NCBI RefSeq assembly: GCF_023008405.1
Contig: NZ_CP095376.1
Location: 1,202,001-1,266,000 of the forward strand
DNA: 64,000 nt
DNA from: Amycolatopsis sp. FBCC-B4732
Lineage (GTDB): Bacteria > Actinomycetota > Actinomycetes > Mycobacteriales > Pseudonocardiaceae
Direction: 5' to 3'
The notes below the pieces were generated by a model, which saw nothing but the letters and a program-made list of their open reading frames with translations, was not told where the DNA came from and ran no database searches. Made by a program: the position numbers and the translations under genes. Below are positions 18,050 to 27,943 of this stretch, one piece after another; positions within the stretch are counted from its first letter, which is position 1, and each line of letters opens with the position of its first letter.

Positions 18050-19556
18050 GCCCAAGACACCCAAGCCCCGGGAAGCGCCGAAGCGGCCGCGCCGCGAGCG
18101 CAAGGAGAGCGGCTTCGTCGCCTTCCGGACCGCGCTGACCGCGTGGCTCTCGCGCCCGCTGGCGTCGTTCCACCTCGTGCTGGCCCTCACCGGCGTGCTC
18201 ACCGTGATCGGCGCCGTCATGGTGCTGTCGGCGTCGTCGGTCGAGTCCTACAACCCGAAGACCGGCAGCGGGGTGTACTCGCTGTTCATCAAGCACCTGG
18301 TGTTCGTCGCCATCGGCTCGGTCGTGTTCTGGCTGGGCCTGCGGGTCAAGCTGGAGCGGATCCGTGCGATGTCGGCCACTGCGACGGTCGTCTGCCTCGG
18401 CCTGCTGGTCCTGGTCCTGACGCCGCTGGGCTCGACGGTGAACGGCTCGCAGGGCTGGTTCCGGATCGGTGACTTCACCTTCCAGCCGGTCGAGGCCGCG
18501 AAGGTCGCGCTGGCGTTCTGGGGCGCGCACATCCTGGTGATCAAGTACAACGTGATCCACCAGTGGCGGCACCTGCTGGTGCCGGTGGTGCCGATCGCGC
18601 TGCTGATGTTCGCCCTGGTCATGCTGCAACCCGACCTCGGCGGCACGGTCACCCTGGCCGTCGTGCTCCTGGCGCTCCTGTGGTTCGCCGGCGCCCCGAA
18701 ACGGCTGTTCGGCGTGATCCTCGCGGGCGGCCTGGCCGGCGTGCTCGTGCTCGCCCTCATCGCGCCCTACCGGCTCGCCCGCGTCATGTCGTTCCTCTCG
18801 CCGGACGCCGACACCAGCGCCGAGGGGTTCCAGGCCAACCAGGCCAAGCTGGCGCTCGCCGACGGCGGGCTGTTCGGCAAGGGCCTCGGCCAGGGCGCGG
18901 CCAGCTGGAGCTACCTGCCGAACGTGCAGAACGACTTCATCTTCGCCCTGATCGGCGAAGAGCTCGGCTTCATCGGCTGCATCGTGGTGCTGAGCCTGTT
19001 CGCCGGCGTCGCCGTGGTGGGCCTGCGGATCGCCACCCGCAACATCGACCCGTGGATCCGGATCGTCTCCGGCACGCTGACGGTGTTCCTGGTGGCGCAG
19101 GCCGGCATCAACATCGGCTACGTCGTCGGCCTGCTGCCGGTCACCGGCGTGACGCTGCCGCTGATCTCCTACGGCGGGACGTCGCTGGTGATCACCATGC
19201 TCATCATGGGCGTGCTCGCCAACGCGGCCCGGCACGAACCGGAGGCGGTGGCCGCGCTGCGCACACAGGGGCCGGGTAAATTCGGACGCCTGCTGCGGCT
19301 GCCCGCGCCCGATCCGTACCGCCCGCCCGCCACCCGCAAGGGTGCGGCGCGCGCCGGGGCGAAGGCGGCCAGGCCCGCGCCCCGTGCGGCGCGGGCCGCC
19401 CCGGCGCAGGAACGGCGCAGGTCGGTCCGCGAGCCGGTGCGCCGCAGCGCGGCACGGACGAGCACGACCCGCACGAGCACCGCTCGCGGCGGGGCCGCGC
19501 GGACAACAGCGAGCCGTGGTACCCGGAGTACCGCGAACCGGAGAGGTCATTGGTGA
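18036..19556 (+). CDS. ftsW: Septal peptidoglycan glycosyltransferase FtsW
   Basis: A 506-residue SEDS protein. About ten membrane helices lie between ~45 and 405, with family motifs [35 protein letters not shown] and the C-terminal [10 protein letters not shown]. It polymerises septal lipid II as partner of FtsI. The GTG start at 18036 sits after GGGGGAG inside the murD end. The C-terminal ~95 residues are a low-complexity Ala/Arg/Thr tail likely to face the cytoplasm; such basic tails vary among actinobacteria. Confidence 0.95.
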   Translation: MTATEPKTPKPREAPKRPRRERKESGFVAFRTALTAWLSRPLASFHLVLALTGVLTVIGAVMVLSASSVESYNPKTGSGVYSLFIKHLVFVAIGSVVFWLGLRVKLERIRAMSATATVVCLGLLVLVLTPLGSTVNGSQGWFRIGDFTFQPVEAAKVALAFWGAHILVIKYNVIHQWRHLLVPVVPIALLMFALVMLQPDLGGTVTLAVVLLALLWFAGAPKRLFGVILAGGLAGVLVLALIAPYRLARVMSFLSPDADTSAEGFQANQAKLALADGGLFGKGLGQGAASWSYLPNVQNDFIFALIGEELGFIGCIVVLSLFAGVAVVGLRIATRNIDPWIRIVSGTLTVFLVAQAGINIGYVVGLLPVTGVTLPLISYGGTSLVITMLIMGVLANAARHEPEAVAALRTQGPGKFGRLLRLPAPDPYRPPATRKGAARAGAKAARPAPRAARAAPAQERRRSVREPVRRSAARTSTTRTSTARGGAARTTASRGTRSTANRRGHW

Positions 19557-20677
19557 GTAAGCCCGTCAAGGGAACCGAGCGATCAGCCGCAGGCAGAGGG
19601 CCTGTGGTCGTGGTCGCCGGAGGTGGCACCGCAGGACACATCGAACCCGCTCTCGCACTGGCCGACGCCGTCATGCGGCTGCGCCCGGACGCGACCGTGA
19701 TCGCCCTCGGGACCGAGCGCGGCCTGGAGAACAAGCTGGTCCCGGCCCGCGGTTACGACCTTGAGCTGATCCCGCCGGTGCCGCTGCCGCGCAAGCCGAC
19801 ACCGGAGCTGCTGCGGCTGCCGCTGAAGGTCCGCGACTCGGTGCGCAAGACCCGCGCGGTGCTCGACCGGGTCGGCGCGGACGTCGTCGTCGGCTTCGGC
19901 GGCTACGTCGCCCTGCCGGCCTACCTGGCCGCGCGCGGGCGCGTCCCGATCGTCGTGCACGAGGCCAACAAGTCGGCCGGCCTGGCGAACAAGGTCGGCG
20001 CGCGGTTCGCCGAGCGCGTCGCCGTCGCCGTCCCGGGAACCCCGCTGCCGAAGGCCGAGGTCGTCGGGATCCCGCTGCGGCGGTCGATCACCTCGCTGGA
20101 CCGCGCCGCGCTGCGCGCCGAGGCCCGCGCCCACTTCGGGCTGGACCCGGACGCGCCGACGCTGCTGGTGTTCGGCGGTTCGCAGGGTGCGGCGTCGATC
20201 AACAACGCGCTGTCCGGCGCGGCGAAGGACCTGGCCGACGCGGGCGTCGGCGTGCTGCACGCGCACGGCCCGAAGAACACGCTGGTCGTGCAGGAGTTCC
20301 CGGGCAAGCCGGCCTACGTGCCGGTGCCGTACCTGGAGCGGATGGACCTGGCCTACGCCGCGGCCGACGTCGCCGTGTGCCGGTCGGGCGCGATGACCGT
20401 GGCCGAGGTGACCGCGGTCGGGCTGCCCGCCGTGTTCGTCCCGCTGCCGCACGGCAACGGCGAGCAGGCTTCGAACGGCCGTCCCGCGGTCGACGCCGGC
20501 GCCGCGCTGATGGTCGACGACGCCGAGCTCACCCCGGCCAAGGTCGCCGAGCTGGTCGTGCCGCTGGTCACCGACCCCGACCGCGTCGCGAAGATGAGCG
20601 CGGCCGCCGTCGGCATGGGTCACCGCGAGGCCGACGAGACCCTCGCTCGCATCGTCTTGGAGGCCGCCGGTGCCTGA
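19553..20677 (+). CDS. murG: Lipid II synthase MurG
   Basis: A 374-residue GT28 glycosyltransferase. The donor loop is [16 protein letters not shown] (~22-37), the central [14 protein letters not shown] and the C-terminal [11 protein letters not shown] and [11 protein letters not shown] motifs. It adds GlcNAc to lipid I at the membrane inner face. The GTG at 19553 overlaps the ftsW stop. A second copy (murG2, 25174-26328) lies in the vanHAX operon. Confidence 0.95.
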   Translation: MSKPVKGTERSAAGRGPVVVVAGGGTAGHIEPALALADAVMRLRPDATVIALGTERGLENKLVPARGYDLELIPPVPLPRKPTPELLRLPLKVRDSVRKTRAVLDRVGADVVVGFGGYVALPAYLAARGRVPIVVHEANKSAGLANKVGARFAERVAVAVPGTPLPKAEVVGIPLRRSITSLDRAALRAEARAHFGLDPDAPTLLVFGGSQGAASINNALSGAAKDLADAGVGVLHAHGPKNTLVVQEFPGKPAYVPVPYLERMDLAYAAADVAVCRSGAMTVAEVTAVGLPAVFVPLPHGNGEQASNGRPAVDAGAALMVDDAELTPAKVAELVVPLVTDPDRVAKMSAAAVGMGHREADETLARIVLEAAGA

Positions 20678-22067
20678 ACTGCCTGAAGAGCTGCGCCGGG
20701 CGCACCTGATCGGGATCGGCGGTGCCGGCATGTCCGGCATCGCGCGGATCCTGCTGGCCCGGGGCGCTTTCGTGTCGGGCTCGGACGCCAAGGAGTCGCG
20801 CGCGCTGCTGTCGCTGCGGGCCCAGGGTGCCGAGCTGTTCATCGGCCAGCGCGCCGAGAACATCTCCGCGCTGCCCGAGCCGCCGTCCGCGGTCGTCGTC
20901 TCGACGGCGATCAAGGAGACCAACCCCGAGCTGGCCGCGGCCCGCGAGGCCGGCATCCCGGTGCTGCACCGGGCGCAGGCGCTGGCCGGGCTGATGGAGG
21001 GACACCGCGTCGCCTGCATCGCGGGCACGCACGGCAAGACGTCGACGACGTCGATGCTCACCGTGGCGCTGCAGCACTGCCGGCTCGACCCGTCGTTCGC
21101 CATCGGCGGCGACCTCAACGAGTCCGGCGCCAACGCCCACCACGGCGAAGGCGGCATCTTCGTCGCCGAGGCCGACGAGAGCGACGGCTCGTTCCTGACC
21201 TACTCGCCGTCGGTCGCGGTCGTGACGAACGTCGAGCCCGACCACCTGGACCACCACGGCACCGCCGAGGCTTACACGAAGGTGTTCACCGAATTCGTGG
21301 GCCGGATCGTGCCGGGCGGGCTGCTGATCGTCTGCGGTGACGACGCCGCGGCCGACGAGCTCGGCAAGCAGGCGGCGGAGCTGGGTGTCCGGGTGCGCCG
21401 CTACGGCCGCACGGTCACCGGCCCGGACGACGCGCGCGTGCTCGACTACGCGCCGGCCCCCGACGGCGGCGTCGTGCGGCTCCTGCTGGACGGCTCCGAG
21501 CTGTCGGTGCGGGTCGCCGTGCCGGGTGAGCACATGGCGCTCAACGCGGTCGCGGCGCTGCTGGCCGGGATCGAGCTGGGCGCGCCGGCCGCCGGGCTGG
21601 CCGAGGGGCTGGCCGCGTTCGGCGGGGTCCGGCGCCGCTTCGAGTTCAAGGGCCGCTCCGGCGACGTCCGCGTCTACGACGACTACGCCCACCACCCGAC
21701 CGAGGTGGACGCGCAACTGCGCGCGGTCCGGACCGCGGCCGGGGACGGCCGGGTGGTCGTCGTGTTCCAGCCGCACCTGTTCTCGCGGACCAAGCTGTTC
21801 TCGAAGGAGTTCGCCGCGGCGCTGTCGCTGGCGGACGAGGTCGTCGTGCTGGACGTCTACGGGGCTCGCGAGGAACCGGAGCCGGGTGTCACGGGTGCGC
21901 TGATCGCCGATGGCGTGACCGTGCCGGTGCACTACGAGCCCGCGTTCGACGTCGCCGCCGGCCTGGTGGCCGGGCTCGTGCGCGGCAACGACCTCGTCGT
22001 CACCATGGGCGCCGGGGACGTGACGCAGCTGGGCCCGGAGATCCTCGCCGAGCTGGACAAGCGCTGA
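20670..22067 (+). CDS. murC: UDP-MurNAc:L-Ala ligase MurC
   Basis: A 465-residue Mur ligase with N-terminal [14 protein letters not shown] (~13-26), ATP loop [14 protein letters not shown] (~113-126), [10 protein letters not shown] and the C-terminal [10 protein letters not shown] box characteristic of MurC. It adds the first residue, L-Ala, to UDP-MurNAc. The GTG start overlaps the murG stop by 8 nt. Confidence 0.96.
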   Translation: MPELPEELRRAHLIGIGGAGMSGIARILLARGAFVSGSDAKESRALLSLRAQGAELFIGQRAENISALPEPPSAVVVSTAIKETNPELAAAREAGIPVLHRAQALAGLMEGHRVACIAGTHGKTSTTSMLTVALQHCRLDPSFAIGGDLNESGANAHHGEGGIFVAEADESDGSFLTYSPSVAVVTNVEPDHLDHHGTAEAYTKVFTEFVGRIVPGGLLIVCGDDAAADELGKQAAELGVRVRRYGRTVTGPDDARVLDYAPAPDGGVVRLLLDGSELSVRVAVPGEHMALNAVAALLAGIELGAPAAGLAEGLAAFGGVRRRFEFKGRSGDVRVYDDYAHHPTEVDAQLRAVRTAAGDGRVVVVFQPHLFSRTKLFSKEFAAALSLADEVVVLDVYGAREEPEPGVTGALIADGVTVPVHYEPAFDVAAGLVAGLVRGNDLVVTMGAGDVTQLGPEILAELDKR

Positions 22068-22071
22068 CACC

Positions 22072-22914
22072 ATGAGTCCGACCAGGGAACGCCGCCGTCC
22101 GTCCGAAACCGGCGATCGGGATCGTGCTGCCCTGGCGCGGGAACGGCGCGGGCGGCGCTCCGACGAGGAGCGCCGCCGCACCCGCGCCGCGCGCGCGAAG
22201 ACGGCGCCGCGCACCCGGCCCCACCGGCCCAACCGGCAGGTGGAGATCCGCCGCCGGTGGGTCGCGCTGCTGACCGTGGTGACCGTCGTCGCGGGCGTGT
22301 ACCTGCTGTTCTTCAGCTCGATGCTGGGCGTCAAGGACGTCGCGGTGGCGGGCGCGCGCACGGTGAGCGCGGACCAGATCCGCGCGGCGGCGGCGGTGCC
22401 GGCCGGGAAACCGTTGCTGCGCCTGGACGCCGACGAGATCCGCGACCGGGTGGCGGGCATGCCGGGTATCGCGACGGTCGAGGTGTCCCGCTCCTGGCCG
22501 AGCACGATCGAGATCACGGTGACCGAGCGAACGGCCATCGCGTTCTTCGACAGCGGCCCGGGCGGCGACGGCGTCCACCTGGTCGACGGCGGCGGCGTGG
22601 TCTTCAAGACGGTTCCGGCCCGCCCAGCCGGCCTGCCGGAACTGAAGCTCCCCAAGGTGTCGGCGGACGACCCGGTGACCCGAGCGGTGACGGCGGTCCT
22701 CGGCGTGATCCCGGAGCAGTTGCTGAAGCAGGTGACGACGGCGACGGCGAAGACACCGGCGAGCGTGGAGTTCACGTTGTCGAGCGGGAAGATCGTCCGC
22801 TGGGGGACGGCGGAGCAGACGGACCGCAAGGCGAAGGTCCTGGCGGCCCTGCTGACGCAGGAGGGCAAGGTCTACGACGTGGCGGCCCCGGAACTGCCGA
22901 CGATCACGTCCTGA
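22072..22914 (+). CDS. ftsQ: FtsQ/DivIB cell-division protein
   Basis: A 280-residue bitopic membrane protein. A very basic cytoplasmic tail of ~60 residues precedes one membrane helix (~63-81), a POTRA domain (LGVKDVAVAGARTVSADQIRAAA) and the FtsQ domain. It links FtsL/FtsB to the divisome. Position after murC is standard. Its 3' end overlaps the convergent vanY end by 11 nt, and ftsZ, the usual next gene, is missing. Confidence 0.93.
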   Translation: MSPTRERRRPSETGDRDRAALARERRGRRSDEERRRTRAARAKTAPRTRPHRPNRQVEIRRRWVALLTVVTVVAGVYLLFFSSMLGVKDVAVAGARTVSADQIRAAAAVPAGKPLLRLDADEIRDRVAGMPGIATVEVSRSWPSTIEITVTERTAIAFFDSGPGGDGVHLVDGGGVVFKTVPARPAGLPELKLPKVSADDPVTRAVTAVLGVIPEQLLKQVTTATAKTPASVEFTLSSGKIVRWGTAEQTDRKAKVLAALLTQEGKVYDVAAPELPTITS

Positions 22915-23368
22915 CCCTCGTCCGCGGGTCGTGACTCGGGTCGGGGTACATCGGCGGGCAGCCGTGCTCGACAGCTTCGGGGCGCAGCTCGAAGTGCCAC
23001 GGTTCGTTGCGGTAGATCTGGCACAGCCCGTACCCCGCACCGTGCTCGGACAGCCACCGCCGGGCCGCCGCGGGGCCGACGTCGACGGCGTTGCCCGACA
23101 CGTGCGCCGAGGTGCCGGGCGGGGCCACCCAGCGGCGGGCTTCCCGTTCCGAGCCGTACTCGGCGACCGCCCGGCGGAACAGCTCTTCCTGGTACTCGGG
23201 CGACCGCCAGCCACCGTTGACGAGGATCGGGATCCCGGCGTCGGCCGCGGCCCGGCGCAGGGCGGCGAGCAGCTGCGGATCGAGGTTGGCGACCGCCGGG
23301 GTCTCGTCGTCGAAGACGCTCACCGGGTGGGGGACGGCGCCGCGGACGACCAGTTCGCGAGGAGTCAT
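22904..23368 (-). CDS. vanY: VanY-type D,D-carboxypeptidase
   Basis: A 154-residue zinc peptidase of the VanY/VanX superfamily. The SAHVSGNAVD metal motif gives His89 and Asp96, and EPWHFE gives catalytic Glu122 and zinc-binding His125. It would cut the terminal D-Ala from residual pentapeptides, removing vancomycin targets. No signal peptide or membrane anchor is present, unlike VanY of enterococcal type A, so it may act on cytoplasmic precursors or leave by another route. It diverges from vanR, and its upstream region carries the same element as vanH, so induction by VanR is likely. Confidence 0.87.
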   Translation of the reverse strand: MTPRELVVRGAVPHPVSVFDDETPAVANLDPQLLAALRRAAADAGIPILVNGGWRSPEYQEELFRRAVAEYGSEREARRWVAPPGTSAHVSGNAVDVGPAAARRWLSEHGAGYGLCQIYRNEPWHFELRPEAVEHGCPPMYPDPSHDPRTRVRT

Positions 23369-23399
23369 GCGCCCAGTCAAGGCAGGGCCGCGATGCCGG

Positions 23400-23430
23400 C
23401 CCGTATCCGGTTTTCGATACGCCGCCGATA
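23400..23430 (-). promoter_or_regulatory. Putative VanR operator upstream of vanY/vanR
   Basis: A 31-bp element that matches the one before vanH at 25 or more positions. On the minus strand its core is GTATC-GAAAACCG-GATAC, a perfect inverted repeat. It starts 32 nt upstream of the vanY ATG; the vanH copy starts 33 nt upstream of its ATG. It also lies 26 nt from the vanR GTG, so one site could serve both genes. Confidence 0.65.
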
Positions 23431-23442
23431 GGAGCCGGCTCG

Positions 23443-23448
23443 TACGAT
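23443..23448 (+). promoter_or_regulatory. -10 element for leaderless vanR transcript
   Basis: TACGAT ends 7 nt before the vanR GTG at 23456, the same geometry as at murE and the MFS gene. No Shine-Dalgarno precedes the GTG. The -35 zone overlaps the end of the putative VanR operator. Confidence 0.5.
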
Positions 23449-23455
23449 CGGGAGC

Positions 23456-24130
23456 GTGCGTGTGCTGGTCGTCGAGGACGAACCCTATCTGGCCGAAGGC
23501 ATCCGGGACGGGCTGCGCCTGGCGGCGATCGCGGCCGACATCGCCGGCGACGGGGACACCGCGCTGGAGCTGCTGAGCGTCACCACCTACGACATCGCCG
23601 TGCTCGACCGCGACATCCCCGGGCCGTCCGGCGACGAGGTCGCGCGGCACATCGTCGCCTCCGGCAGCGGCACCCCGATCCTCATGCTCACCGCCGCCGA
23701 CCGGATCGACGACAAGGCCACCGGGTTCGAGCTCGGTGCCGACGACTACCTCACCAAGCCGTTCGCGCTGCGGGAGCTCGTGCTGCGGCTGCGGGCGCTC
23801 GACCGGCGGCGCGCCCACAACCGGCCGCCCGTGCGGGAGATCGCCGGCCTGCGGCTGGACCCGTTCCGCCGCGAGGTCTACCGCGACGGCCGTTACGTCG
23901 CCCTGACCCGGAAGCAGTTCGCCGTGCTGGAGGTCCTCGTCGCCGCCGAAGGGGGTGTCGTCAGCGCCGAGGACCTCCTGGAACGGGCTTGGGACGAGAA
24001 CGCCGACCCGTTCACCAACGCCGTCCGCATCACGGTGTCGGCGTTGCGCAAACGGCTCGGGGAACCCGGGATCATCGCCACCGTGCCCGGCGCCGGCTAC
24101 CGCATCGAGCCGGGAGCCGGCCGTGGATAG
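23456..24130 (+). CDS. vanR: VanR response regulator (OmpR family)
   Basis: A 224-residue regulator. The receiver domain has the phospho-acceptor Asp51 (IAVLDRDIPG), acidic pair E7/D8 and Lys101 (DDYLTKPF). A winged-helix OmpR-type domain follows (ALTRKQFAVLEVLVAAEGG ... RITVSALRKRLG). It is the activator of the van genes; targets are the matching elements in front of vanY and vanH. The adjacent kinase overlaps its end. Identification as VanR rests on context (vanS, vanHAX, vanY) plus family features. Confidence 0.9.
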   Translation: MRVLVVEDEPYLAEGIRDGLRLAAIAADIAGDGDTALELLSVTTYDIAVLDRDIPGPSGDEVARHIVASGSGTPILMLTAADRIDDKATGFELGADDYLTKPFALRELVLRLRALDRRRAHNRPPVREIAGLRLDPFRREVYRDGRYVALTRKQFAVLEVLVAAEGGVVSAEDLLERAWDENADPFTNAVRITVSALRKRLGEPGIIATVPGAGYRIEPGAGRG

Positions 24131-25211
24131 GGTGCCCGGCCTGAGCGTCCGCCTCAAACTGACCCTCAGCTACGCCGGTTTCGTCATGCTCACGGGCACG
24201 CTGCTGCTCGCCGCCATCGGCCTGTTCCTGCTGTACTACCAGCAGCTCGGCATGGAGCTCATGCCGGTGGTGATGGCCCCGCCGGGCCGCGTCCTCATCC
24301 GGGCCTTCGCACCGTCCGCGGCGGCTTGCCTGATCTTCCTGCTGGTGTTCGGGCTGACGGGCGGGTGGTTCCTCGCCGGGCGGATGCTCGCCCCGCTGAC
24401 CCGCATCACCGACGCCACCCGCACGGCCGCGGACGGCCTGCTCTCGCACCGGATCCGGCTGCCGGGCCGGCGCGACGAGTTCCGCGAGCTCGCCGACGCC
24501 TTCGACACCATGCTCGCCCGGCTCGAAGCCCAAGTCGCCGAACAGCGGCGGTTCGCCGCCAACGCGTCCCACGAACTGCGCACGCCGCTGGCGATCACGC
24601 GGACGCTCCTCGAGGTCGCCCGTCACGACGGCGACCGTGACGTCGACGAGCTCGTCGGCCGGCTCGACGCCGTCAACACCCGGGCGATCGACCTCGCCGA
24701 AGCGCTGCTCCTGCTCAGCCGCGCCGACCAGCGGTCGTTCACGCCGGAGCCCGTCGACCTGTCGCTGGTCGCGGAAGAGGCCGCCGAGACGCTCCTCCCG
24801 TTCGCGGAGAAGCGCGGCGTCGGGCTTTCGGTGTCCGGCGAGCCGGCCGCCGCCACCGGCTCGGCCGCGTTGCTGCTGCAGCTGACGACGAACCTCGTGC
24901 ACAACGCGATCGTCCACAACCTGCCGGTGGCGGGCACGGTGTGGGTCGAGACGAGCGTCCACGCCGGGAGCGTCGAGCTCACCGTCGAGAACACCGGCGA
25001 GCCGCTCCCGCCGGAGCTGGTGGCGACGCTCGCCGAGCCGTTCCGGCGCGGTACCGAACGCGTGAAGAGCGACCAGGCGGGCGTCGGCCTCGGCCTGGCC
25101 ATCGTCAGCAGCATCGCCCGCGCGCACGACGGAACGCTCACCCTGACGCCCCGGCTCGACGGCGGCCTCCGCGTCACCGTGCGCGTGCCCGCCGCTCCTC
25201 GAGCGCGGTGA
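24123..25211 (+). CDS. vanS: VanS sensor histidine kinase
   Basis: A 362-residue kinase. Two membrane helices (~17-38 and 64-83) flank a short extracytoplasmic loop of about 25 residues. HAMP (~84-137), H-box with His150 (FAANASHELRTPLA), N-box and G-box (GVGLGLAIVSSIARAH) follow. The short sensor loop resembles actinobacterial VanS proteins that respond to the glycopeptide itself. GTG start inside the vanR end. The 3' end overlaps the convergent murG2 end by 38 nt. Confidence 0.9.
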   Translation: MDRVPGLSVRLKLTLSYAGFVMLTGTLLLAAIGLFLLYYQQLGMELMPVVMAPPGRVLIRAFAPSAAACLIFLLVFGLTGGWFLAGRMLAPLTRITDATRTAADGLLSHRIRLPGRRDEFRELADAFDTMLARLEAQVAEQRRFAANASHELRTPLAITRTLLEVARHDGDRDVDELVGRLDAVNTRAIDLAEALLLLSRADQRSFTPEPVDLSLVAEEAAETLLPFAEKRGVGLSVSGEPAAATGSAALLLQLTTNLVHNAIVHNLPVAGTVWVETSVHAGSVELTVENTGEPLPPELVATLAEPFRRGTERVKSDQAGVGLGLAIVSSIARAHDGTLTLTPRLDGGLRVTVRVPAAPRAR

Positions 25212-26328
25212 GCACGTGCCGGGCCAGGACGACGTCCGCGTCGGGCGCACTGGTCGCCCTCGCACGCGCCGACATCGCCGCGATCCGCGCCGGATCGGTG
25301 AGCACCGGGACGAGGGTGGTCTCGATCCAGGCCGCGTCGAGGTCTTCGTCGTCGACGAGCAGGGCCGCGCCGGCCGAGACGGCGGGCTCGGCGTTCAGCC
25401 GCTGTTCGCCACCGCGGTCGGGGAGCGGGACGTACGCCGCCGGCAGCCCGACGGCGGCCAGTTCGGCGCAGGTCATCGCCCCCGAGCGGCAGAGCACGAA
25501 GTCGGCGGCGGCGTAGGCGTAGCGCATCTCGTCGACGTAGGGGACGACGACGTAGGACGGGTCGCCGTCAGCAAGCTGTGGCGCGTCGGCGGGCCGCGGC
25601 CCGGTGGCCGCCCGCAGTGCCGCCGTCGTGTCGGCCACGTGCCGCGGTCCCGTGATGTGCAGGACCTGCACCCCGGCCGCCCGCAACGCCGCCGCCGCGC
25701 CGGTCACCGCGGCGTTGATCGTCCGCGCACCCTGCGAACCACCGGTGACCACCAGCACCGGCCCGGAGGAGCGCAAGCCGGACCGCCGCCGGGCGGCATC
25801 GCGCAGTGCGGGCCGGTCGAGGCCGGTGATCGCCGGTCGCAGCGGGATCCCGATGGCGGTCGCGTGCGGCAGCCGGACCCCCGGTGCGGCCGTGAACACG
25901 TGCGGCGTCAGGCGGGCGGCCAGCCGGTTCGCCACCCCGGGCCGCGCGTTCGCCTCGTGCACGACGATCGGCAGGCCCCGCCGCCGGGCGGCGAGGTAGG
26001 CGGGCCCGGCCACATAACCGCCGAAACCCACCACGACCTCGGCGCGCACGCGGTCGAGCACCGCCGCGGCCGCCCGCACCGAGTCCAGCAGCCGCGCCGG
26101 TGCCCGCACCAGGGCCGGGTCCGCGCCACGCGGCAGCGGCGCCGGCGGGATGAGTTCGAGCCGGTAGCCGCGGGCCGGGACGAGCGTGGTGTCCAGGCCG
26201 CGGACGGTCCCCAGCGCGGTGACTTCCGCGGTGGGTGCCAGGCGGCGCAACGCGTCGGCGAAGTTCAACATGGGTTCGATGTGCCCGGCCGAATGACCCC
26301 CGGCGACGACGACGCGCGGCGCCGTCAC
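25174..26328 (-). CDS. Second MurG-like glycosyltransferase in the vanHAX operon
   Basis: A 384-residue GT28 enzyme, clearly a MurG paralogue: donor loop VAGGHSAGHIEPMLNFA, GFGGYVAGPAYLAA, TGGSQGARTIN and CRSGAMTCAEL. Compared with the dcw MurG the first loop has Ser in place of Thr. It starts within the vanX stop (GTGA overlap), so it is co-translated with vanX and co-induced with resistance. A sensible role is adding GlcNAc to lipid I that ends in D-Ala-D-Lac, or raising flux during induction; this is inference. A dedicated MurG is not part of classical enterococcal van operons. Confidence 0.87.
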   Translation of the reverse strand: MTAPRVVVAGGHSAGHIEPMLNFADALRRLAPTAEVTALGTVRGLDTTLVPARGYRLELIPPAPLPRGADPALVRAPARLLDSVRAAAAVLDRVRAEVVVGFGGYVAGPAYLAARRRGLPIVVHEANARPGVANRLAARLTPHVFTAAPGVRLPHATAIGIPLRPAITGLDRPALRDAARRRSGLRSSGPVLVVTGGSQGARTINAAVTGAAAALRAAGVQVLHITGPRHVADTTAALRAATGPRPADAPQLADGDPSYVVVPYVDEMRYAYAAADFVLCRSGAMTCAELAAVGLPAAYVPLPDRGGEQRLNAEPAVSAGAALLVDDEDLDAAWIETTLVPVLTDPARIAAMSARARATSAPDADVVLARHVLTALEERRARAR

Positions 26329-26942
26329 GATCGCCACGGCACGGGGAAGTCGAAGTAGGTGTCCGGGTAGGGCTCGCCGTTCAGCGTGTAGTGCCACCAT
26401 TCGCGGTCGTACCGGCGGAACCCGCAGGACTCCATGATGGCGCAGAGGTGCCGCCGGTTCTCCGCCTCGGCCGGCGTGATCCCGGCCGCCCCGTGGTGCG
26501 AGACCGCGTCCATCAGGTCGTGGCCACCACCCATCGCGGCGAGCTCGCCGGTGTCCAGGTGGTAGAGCGTCAGGTCGACGGTGCTGCCCCGGCTGTGTCC
26601 CGACTTCGTGGCCACGTAACCCTTTTCGACCATCGCGGCCCGCTCGATGTTCGGGTAGTGCCGCGGCTTGGTCCGGCCGTCCTCGGGTTTCCGCGACCAG
26701 CGCAAGAAGCACTCGACGGCCCGCTGCGGGCGGTAGCCGTCCCACAGGAGCAGCCCGAACCCGAGGGTTTCGGCCTTTTCCCGGGCCCGTTCCAAAGCCG
26801 CGCACAACGCCCGGGTGCCGACGACCCGGTTGGCGAGGTAGCCGTCCACGGGCCTGCCGGTGAAGTTGTCCCAGGTGGCGTACTTGGCGTCCCAGCGGAT
26901 CCCGGGCACGAACTCGTCCACGAAGACGAAGCCGTCCTTCAC
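26325..26942 (-). CDS. vanX: VanX D-Ala-D-Ala dipeptidase
   Basis: A 205-residue zinc dipeptidase, the standard length. His116 and Asp123 (GHSRGSTVDL), Glu181 and His184 (EWWHYT) and Arg71 (GYRPQRA) match the VanX zinc site and catalytic residues. It hydrolyses cytoplasmic D-Ala-D-Ala so that only D-Ala-D-Lac is used by MurF. GTG start overlapping the vanA end by 4 nt; its stop overlaps murG2. Confidence 0.95.
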   Translation of the reverse strand: MKDGFVFVDEFVPGIRWDAKYATWDNFTGRPVDGYLANRVVGTRALCAALERAREKAETLGFGLLLWDGYRPQRAVECFLRWSRKPEDGRTKPRHYPNIERAAMVEKGYVATKSGHSRGSTVDLTLYHLDTGELAAMGGGHDLMDAVSHHGAAGITPAEAENRRHLCAIMESCGFRRYDREWWHYTLNGEPYPDTYFDFPVPWRS

Positions 26943-27943
26943 CGCGTTTTCTCCTTCAGCGCCAGCGAAATCAGCCGGTCGAGGACGTCCCCGAGCGGCA
27001 GTCCCGCGGCGGCCATCATCCTCGGGTAGCGGCTGTAGGAGGTCAGGCCGGGCAGGGTGTTGACCTCGTTGAGCACGACGGTCCCGTCCTCCTTGAGGAA
27101 CACGTCGACCCGCGCCAGCCCCCGGCACCGCAGGGCGCGGTAGACGGCCTTCGCCGTCTCCAGGACGAGCGCACGCGCCGCCGCCGGGATGTCCGCGGGC
27201 ACGATGAACGCGGAGTTCTCGGACCCGCTTTCCGGGTTCTCCTCCTGGTGGATCTTGAAGAACCCGTGGCTGAGCGCGACCCGGTCCAGCTCGCCCGTGA
27301 TCAGGTCGGAACCATCGCCCAGCAGGGAACACCCGATCTCGCTGCCGACGACGGCTTCCTCGACCAGCACCTTCTCGTCGTACTGCCGTGCGGCTTCCAC
27401 CGCGTCCGGCAGGTCTTCCGCGCGGAGCACTTTGCTGACCCCGAAGGAAGAACCCGACCGCGCGGGCTTGACGAAGACGGGATAGGTGAACTCGCCGGGG
27501 TTTTCGTCCGCGTCCCAGTGCTTCGGCGTGGCGATGCCCGCGCTCGCGACGACGAGGTAGGTGAGGGACTTGTCCATGCACAGCGCGGAACCGGTGACGT
27601 CACAGCCGGCGTACGGAACGCCGGCCAGTTCGAGTAAACCCTGCACCGCGCCGTCCTCGCCGAACCGGCCGTGCAGCACCGGCAGCACGACGTCCAGCCG
27701 GATCACCTCGTACTTCCCGTCGGAAAGCACGAGCAACCCGTCCGGCGACAGCACGACCGGGCTGCCGTGCTCCGCGCCGGGACCGTCGCAGAGTTCCCAG
27801 TCACCGTCCTGGGAGATCCGGATCCAGACCGGCTCGTACTTTCCGGCGTCGAGGTGCCCGGCGACCTCGCGCGCGGACTTGACGGAGACGGGGTGTTCCT
27901 CGGACGGGCCCCCGAAGAGGATCCCGACTTTCAGCTTAACCAC
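26939..27943 (-). CDS. vanA: D-Ala-D-Lac ligase (VanA type)
   Basis: A 334-residue ATP-grasp ligase. The N-terminal EEHPVSVKSA and omega-loop FFKIHQEENPESGSENS match VanA-type D-Ala-D-Lac ligases; the key His232 in KIHQE is the residue that separates them from Ddl D-Ala-D-Ala ligases. ATP-grasp motifs VKPARSGSSFGVSKV and LARVDVFL...LNEVNTLPG are intact. It makes the depsipeptide that lowers glycopeptide affinity. The GTG start overlaps the vanH stop. Called VanA by motif; the actinobacterial clade is sometimes named DdlN or VanA(sc). Confidence 0.94.
   Translation of the reverse strand: MVKLKVGILFGGPSEEHPVSVKSAREVAGHLDAGKYEPVWIRISQDGDWELCDGPGAEHGSPVVLSPDGLLVLSDGKYEVIRLDVVLPVLHGRFGEDGAVQGLLELAGVPYAGCDVTGSALCMDKSLTYLVVASAGIATPKHWDADENPGEFTYPVFVKPARSGSSFGVSKVLRAEDLPDAVEAARQYDEKVLVEEAVVGSEIGCSLLGDGSDLITGELDRVALSHGFFKIHQEENPESGSENSAFIVPADIPAAARALVLETAKAVYRALRCRGLARVDVFLKEDGTVVLNEVNTLPGLTSYSRYPRMMAAAGLPLGDVLDRLISLALKEKTR

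Noticed and set aside
26939..27943. Reading vanA as a housekeeping D-Ala-D-Ala ligase (Ddl)
   Set aside because: The omega loop KIHQE with His and the EEHPVSVKSA start are those of D-Ala-D-Lac ligases.
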